Positions 61,498 through 64,000 of a stretch of DNA of 64,000 nt are shown here, one piece after another. This stretch comes from Lactiplantibacillus mudanjiangensis (GTDB lineage Bacteria > Bacillota > Bacilli > Lactobacillales > Lactobacillaceae). The translations under genes and the position numbers were made by a program. The stretch covers positions 124,001 to 188,000 of the forward strand of contig NZ_BJDY01000002.1 of assembly GCF_005405385.1 (NCBI RefSeq), given 5' to 3'. The notes beneath the pieces are model-generated. The model was not told where the DNA came from. It made no database searches and worked only from the letters and a program-made list of their open reading frames with translations. Each line of letters opens with the position of its first letter. Position 1 is the stretch's first letter.

Positions 61498-62250
61498 ATG
61501 TCAAAATATTGGGTACAAGTGTGGTTGTATACCCGCTACTTTTTTAAAGTGGCGTGGGATAATTTGGGGTTATTACTATACACAGTGGCTTTACCACTAG
61601 TGTTTATGGTATTGAATATGCATGCACTATTTTTCAAGCCATTGACATTGTCAGGCTTTATGAGCAATGTGATGGCCTTTATTGCCTGGATTATCTTTTC
61701 TAATTTATTAATGGTGATGGCAGATATCGCGATGCTACGTGAACAAGGCTATCTCAAACAATATGCGTCACTAGTTGTGAACCCAACGGTTTTTATTGTC
61801 AGCAAGCTGTTAGTTTGTTTGGGTCAATTAGTTGTCATTTTAGGCCTTGTTGGGATCGCTTGTGGCATTGTATTTCAACTATCGATAGTTGGCTTAATTT
61901 TGCGATTGTGGGGCGTGCTAGCGTTAACAACACTGCCAATCCTGGGTTATTGTTTACCGTTATTAAGTTTACCAGTTCGTTACAAAACACTAAATGCGGT
62001 GGTGAACAGCATACTTATTATCGTGATGGTTGGGTTTTCGGCAGTAGCCAACTTGTTTAACTTTTCGGTAGCAAACTTGGCTTTAAATGTGTTGAATCCA
62101 GTTTATCTCGTGTTAAATTGTTTCAACTTATTGATTAATGGCAACTGGGGTCACTTTTTGCCAGCATATCTGGCCGCGTTTATCGCTTTAGGCCTAGTCG
62201 GCGTTATCAGTTACCGGCACTTGAAACTACTGCCAACGGAGGGTCTCTAA
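61498..62250 (+). CDS. ABC-2 type transporter permease
   Basis: A 250-residue permease with six membrane helices. The N-terminal YTRYFFKVAWDNLGLLLYTVALPLVFMVL and the central MADIAMLREQGYLKQYASLV (cytoplasmic coupling region) fit the ABC-2 exporter fold. Its stop and the ATPase start share the bases TAATG, so the subunits are coupled. The substrate is unknown; nearby DUF1648 and toxin-like genes allow, but do not prove, a peptide export or resistance role. Confidence 0.88.
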   Translation: MSKYWVQVWLYTRYFFKVAWDNLGLLLYTVALPLVFMVLNMHALFFKPLTLSGFMSNVMAFIAWIIFSNLLMVMADIAMLREQGYLKQYASLVVNPTVFIVSKLLVCLGQLVVILGLVGIACGIVFQLSIVGLILRLWGVLALTTLPILGYCLPLLSLPVRYKTLNAVVNSILIIVMVGFSAVANLFNFSVANLALNVLNPVYLVLNCFNLLINGNWGHFLPAYLAAFIALGLVGVISYRHLKLLPTEGL

Positions 62251-62927
62251 TGCAATTAAAATCAGTTAGTTACACCTTTCCAAGAGCAAAGACACCATTT
62301 TTTGAGAATTTAAATTTGAATTTGCCTGAACACCAAGTGAACTTTTTAATCGGTCAAAATGGCGCCGGTAAAACGACGTTAGCCGATATTTTATTAGGGT
62401 TGCGTCCGGTGACCGGGGAGCTGACACCCAAGCTATCAACACTGTATTTGAATCAAAAATTACCAATGTTACCAGCCATTCGAGTGTGTGATGTGGCGGC
62501 GTTAGTTTTAGGCGTTGCGACAGGCCGCGTCAAATTAACGTTAAACGATTTGGAAGCATTAGTTGATACCCCAACATTGGCGTTTTTAACCCCCATTTGG
62601 GAGAAGCACTACAGTGATTTATCTGGTGGTCAACAGAAACTAGTTCAATTGTTACTATTCTTACAAGTTGATCGTGATTTGGTCGTGTTAGATGAACCAA
62701 CGGCATTTATTGATCGACAACACGTCGCGACTTTATTTAAAGTGATTAAAGCTCATCCACAACGGACTTACTTAATAATTACGCATGATGTGCGTGATAT
62801 TGAAGCTTTTGACCAATATCGTGTCTTTTGGTTAGCGGATCGGCAGATTAAACAGGGTTGGGACCAGACAACCTTTGCTGATGCGGCCAATGAAGCTGAA
62901 TTTTTACAAAATTTTCAAACCGTTTAA
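62250..62927 (+). CDS. ABC transporter ATP-binding protein
   Basis: A 225-residue ATPase with Walker A IGQNGAGKTTL (about 36-45), signature LSGGQQK (about 128), Walker B LVVLDEPTAF (about 148) and the switch histidine in LIITHDVRD. It is short but complete and pairs with the preceding permease. A terminator follows directly. Confidence 0.93.
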   Translation: MQLKSVSYTFPRAKTPFFENLNLNLPEHQVNFLIGQNGAGKTTLADILLGLRPVTGELTPKLSTLYLNQKLPMLPAIRVCDVAALVLGVATGRVKLTLNDLEALVDTPTLAFLTPIWEKHYSDLSGGQQKLVQLLLFLQVDRDLVVLDEPTAFIDRQHVATLFKVIKAHPQRTYLIITHDVRDIEAFDQYRVFWLADRQIKQGWDQTTFADAANEAEFLQNFQTV

Positions 62928-62930
62928 CAT

Positions 62931-62972
62931 AAAAGTCCCAGCTAACTTTTTAAGAAATTAGCTGGGACTTTT
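62931..62972 (+). terminator. Rho-independent terminator
   Basis: AAAAGTCCCAGCTAA pairs perfectly with TTAGCTGGGACTTTT after the ABC exporter operon. Confidence 0.9.
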
Positions 62973-63147
62973 AGATTGAAAAGCACTTAGTGTTTGTGCG
63001 ATGTCTTATTGGGACGATAAACACAGAAAAGACTGTTGAATTTTGGACAATAATTACGTAACATTAATTACTGGACATAAGCAAAAACTAGCGAGTGTTG
63101 TTAGGTAATGAATCGCTATCAAATATAATGGTAGGAGAAAGTTTTAT

Positions 63148-63642
63148 ATGGAGATTTATGTTACTGAATCTGGGCGGCGTTATTTTCTTCGGCGCGTAAA
63201 GAATGATCAGGCAGCTTTTTTAGGGCTACACCAAGAAATGGGCTATAATGAGATAGCTGAGTATTTTTATGTTGCTTATGTTGAGGTCAATGAAAATATG
63301 CCAATGGACGTAGATGATGCATTTTATAAACAATTTAAAATACCAGGTGGGGCGACCGCCATGGTCTATGCATCACCTGATATTAGTACTGAAGATATAG
63401 ACGAAGATCTGGATATGAAGATAGAGGGACCAATGCTGATGTCTCTTTATCCAGACGAAAGGGAACAATTTATCATTGATCGAGATCACATGTTTAGATC
63501 TATTGGTTATGATGATGTCCATCAAAAAGGGTTGTGTGGTCTAGTAAGTAAGGATTCTGCTAAATTAATCGCTGAAAAGATGGATGCGTACACGTTGATA
63601 CACTTAAGTAAAACGCCGTATCGATTTGACAAAAGGGACTAA
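63148..63642 (+). CDS. Hypothetical cytosolic acidic protein
   Basis: A 164-residue acidic protein with no signal or membrane helix. AGGAG lies before the ATG. It starts with a strand-rich stretch (EIYVTESGRRYFLRRV) and has an acidic middle (DISTEDIDEDLDMKIEG) and MSLYPDEREQFIIDRDHMF. No family is recognised. The base composition is more AT-rich than the neighbours, which may point to transfer. Confidence 0.6.
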   Translation: MEIYVTESGRRYFLRRVKNDQAAFLGLHQEMGYNEIAEYFYVAYVEVNENMPMDVDDAFYKQFKIPGGATAMVYASPDISTEDIDEDLDMKIEGPMLMSLYPDEREQFIIDRDHMFRSIGYDDVHQKGLCGLVSKDSAKLIAEKMDAYTLIHLSKTPYRFDKRD

Positions 63643-63704
63643 TAATAGAATCAGCTTTTGCGTCGAATTGGTCAATGTGGGAACGTATGAATTTATGTAA
63701 AGCT

Positions 63705-63736
63705 AAAAAAGTCGGTGTGTGAGCACCGGCTTTTTT
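63705..63736. terminator. Bidirectional terminator
   Basis: AAAAAAGTCGGTG pairs with CACCGGCTTTTTT between the hypothetical gene and the convergent SDR gene. Confidence 0.88.
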
Positions 63737-63757
63737 AGATGGCGAATTAAGGTTTTA

Positions 63758-64000
63758 CTAGCTATCTTGGCGCGTCGCCGCAATGTCGACTTCGCGAATG
63801 TTAACTTCTTGTGGCATTTCGTACATGAATTTCACGGTTTCAGCAACGTGTTTTGGATCTAACGTGATGCCACCCATGGTTTCTTTCCAAGCTTCATATT
63901 CGGTTAAGGCATGGTCATCGGTGACATGAGTCAATAATTCAGTTTCAGCGGCACCTGGAGCAACTAACATCACCCGAACTTGCTTGTCAGCGACTTCTTG
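63758..64000 (-). CDS. Short-chain dehydrogenase/reductase, C-terminal part (continues beyond window)
   Basis: The frame is open to the window end, giving the last 80 residues. VRVMLVAPGAAETELLTHVTDD is the region after the catalytic Tyr-Lys of classical SDRs, with a PG motif after strand 6. LDPKHVAETVKFMYEMPQEVNIREVDIAATRQDS is the typical C-terminus of YdfG-like NADP-dependent members. The catalytic residues lie outside the window, so activity cannot be judged. Confidence 0.85.
   Translation of the reverse strand, partial: QEVADKQVRVMLVAPGAAETELLTHVTDDHALTEYEAWKETMGGITLDPKHVAETVKFMYEMPQEVNIREVDIAATRQDS

Noticed and set aside
1-64000. tRNA or rRNA genes
   Set aside because: I looked for T-arm and anticodon-arm patterns and 16S/23S blocks in the gaps and saw none. 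A dedicated covariance search was not possible.

Overview
The window is chromosomal DNA from a low-to-mid GC lactic acid bacterium. It most resembles the Lactiplantibacillus plantarum group. The evidence is a KxYKxGKxW-type signal on an LPxTG adhesin, a complete mevalonate operon with type II IPP isomerase, a Crp/Fnr regulator with FLP-like cysteine spacing, a plantarum-style intergenic repeat, and the dinG-ypmB-aspB-asnS-dnaD / ponA-recU / ypsA-gpsB-rnpB-rlmL order shared with Bacillus. The species call is inference. No rRNA or tRNA gene was seen.

Layout. 1-5.1 kb: end of an operon for mannose-containing glycosides (PTS EIIC, GH38 and GH125 alpha-mannosidases). 5.1-5.6 kb: a hairpin-rich intergenic repeat with terminal inverted repeats. 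5.7-7.4 kb: flavin-type protein, an unrecognised protein and a divergent Crp/Fnr regulator sharing an FNR-like box. 7.4-13.4 kb: a 1793-residue LPxTG surface protein behind a long structured leader. 13.6-20.4 kb: Tim44-like protein, MarR plus glutamate racemase, potassium channel, small membrane proteins, HAD phosphatase, rRNA methyltransferase. 20.5-24.7 kb: mvaK1-mvaD-mvaK2-fni. 25-38.8 kb: the conserved housekeeping block with RNase P RNA. 38.8-47 kb: two toxin-antitoxin modules around a YhgE-TetR-CDF operon, a MerR/CMD pair and zwf. 47-56.5 kb: aldo/keto reductase, methyltransferase, hydrolase, flavodoxin, a second YhgE-TetR module, S66 peptidase, GNAT and DMT transporter. 56.6-60.9 kb: an accessory island. 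61-64 kb: DUF1648 protein, an ABC exporter, a hypothetical gene and the end of an SDR gene.

The most unusual part is 56.6-60.9 kb. A three-repeat CRISPR array of type I-E appearance, with no cas genes in view, is followed by a minus-strand cassette. The cassette encodes a secreted, wall-binding protein whose frame breaks before a helical, hydrophobic and C-terminal tail of polymorphic-toxin type. A small acidic gene that could encode immunity follows, then a frameshifted remnant. Beyond the cassette lie another degraded gene and a truncated copy of the same CRISPR repeat in the same orientation. This suggests that a toxin/immunity cassette now occupies a decayed CRISPR locus.

Several regulators have readable operators: an FNR-type box near -41.5, a MarR palindrome over a -10, a MerR promoter with a 19-bp spacer, TetR sites with TGAAC half-sites at both YhgE loci, and palindromes before both toxin-antitoxin operons. 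Coordinates and reading frames are direct observations. Family names rest on recalled motifs and were not searched. Operon, promoter and regulatory statements are inference unless stated otherwise.
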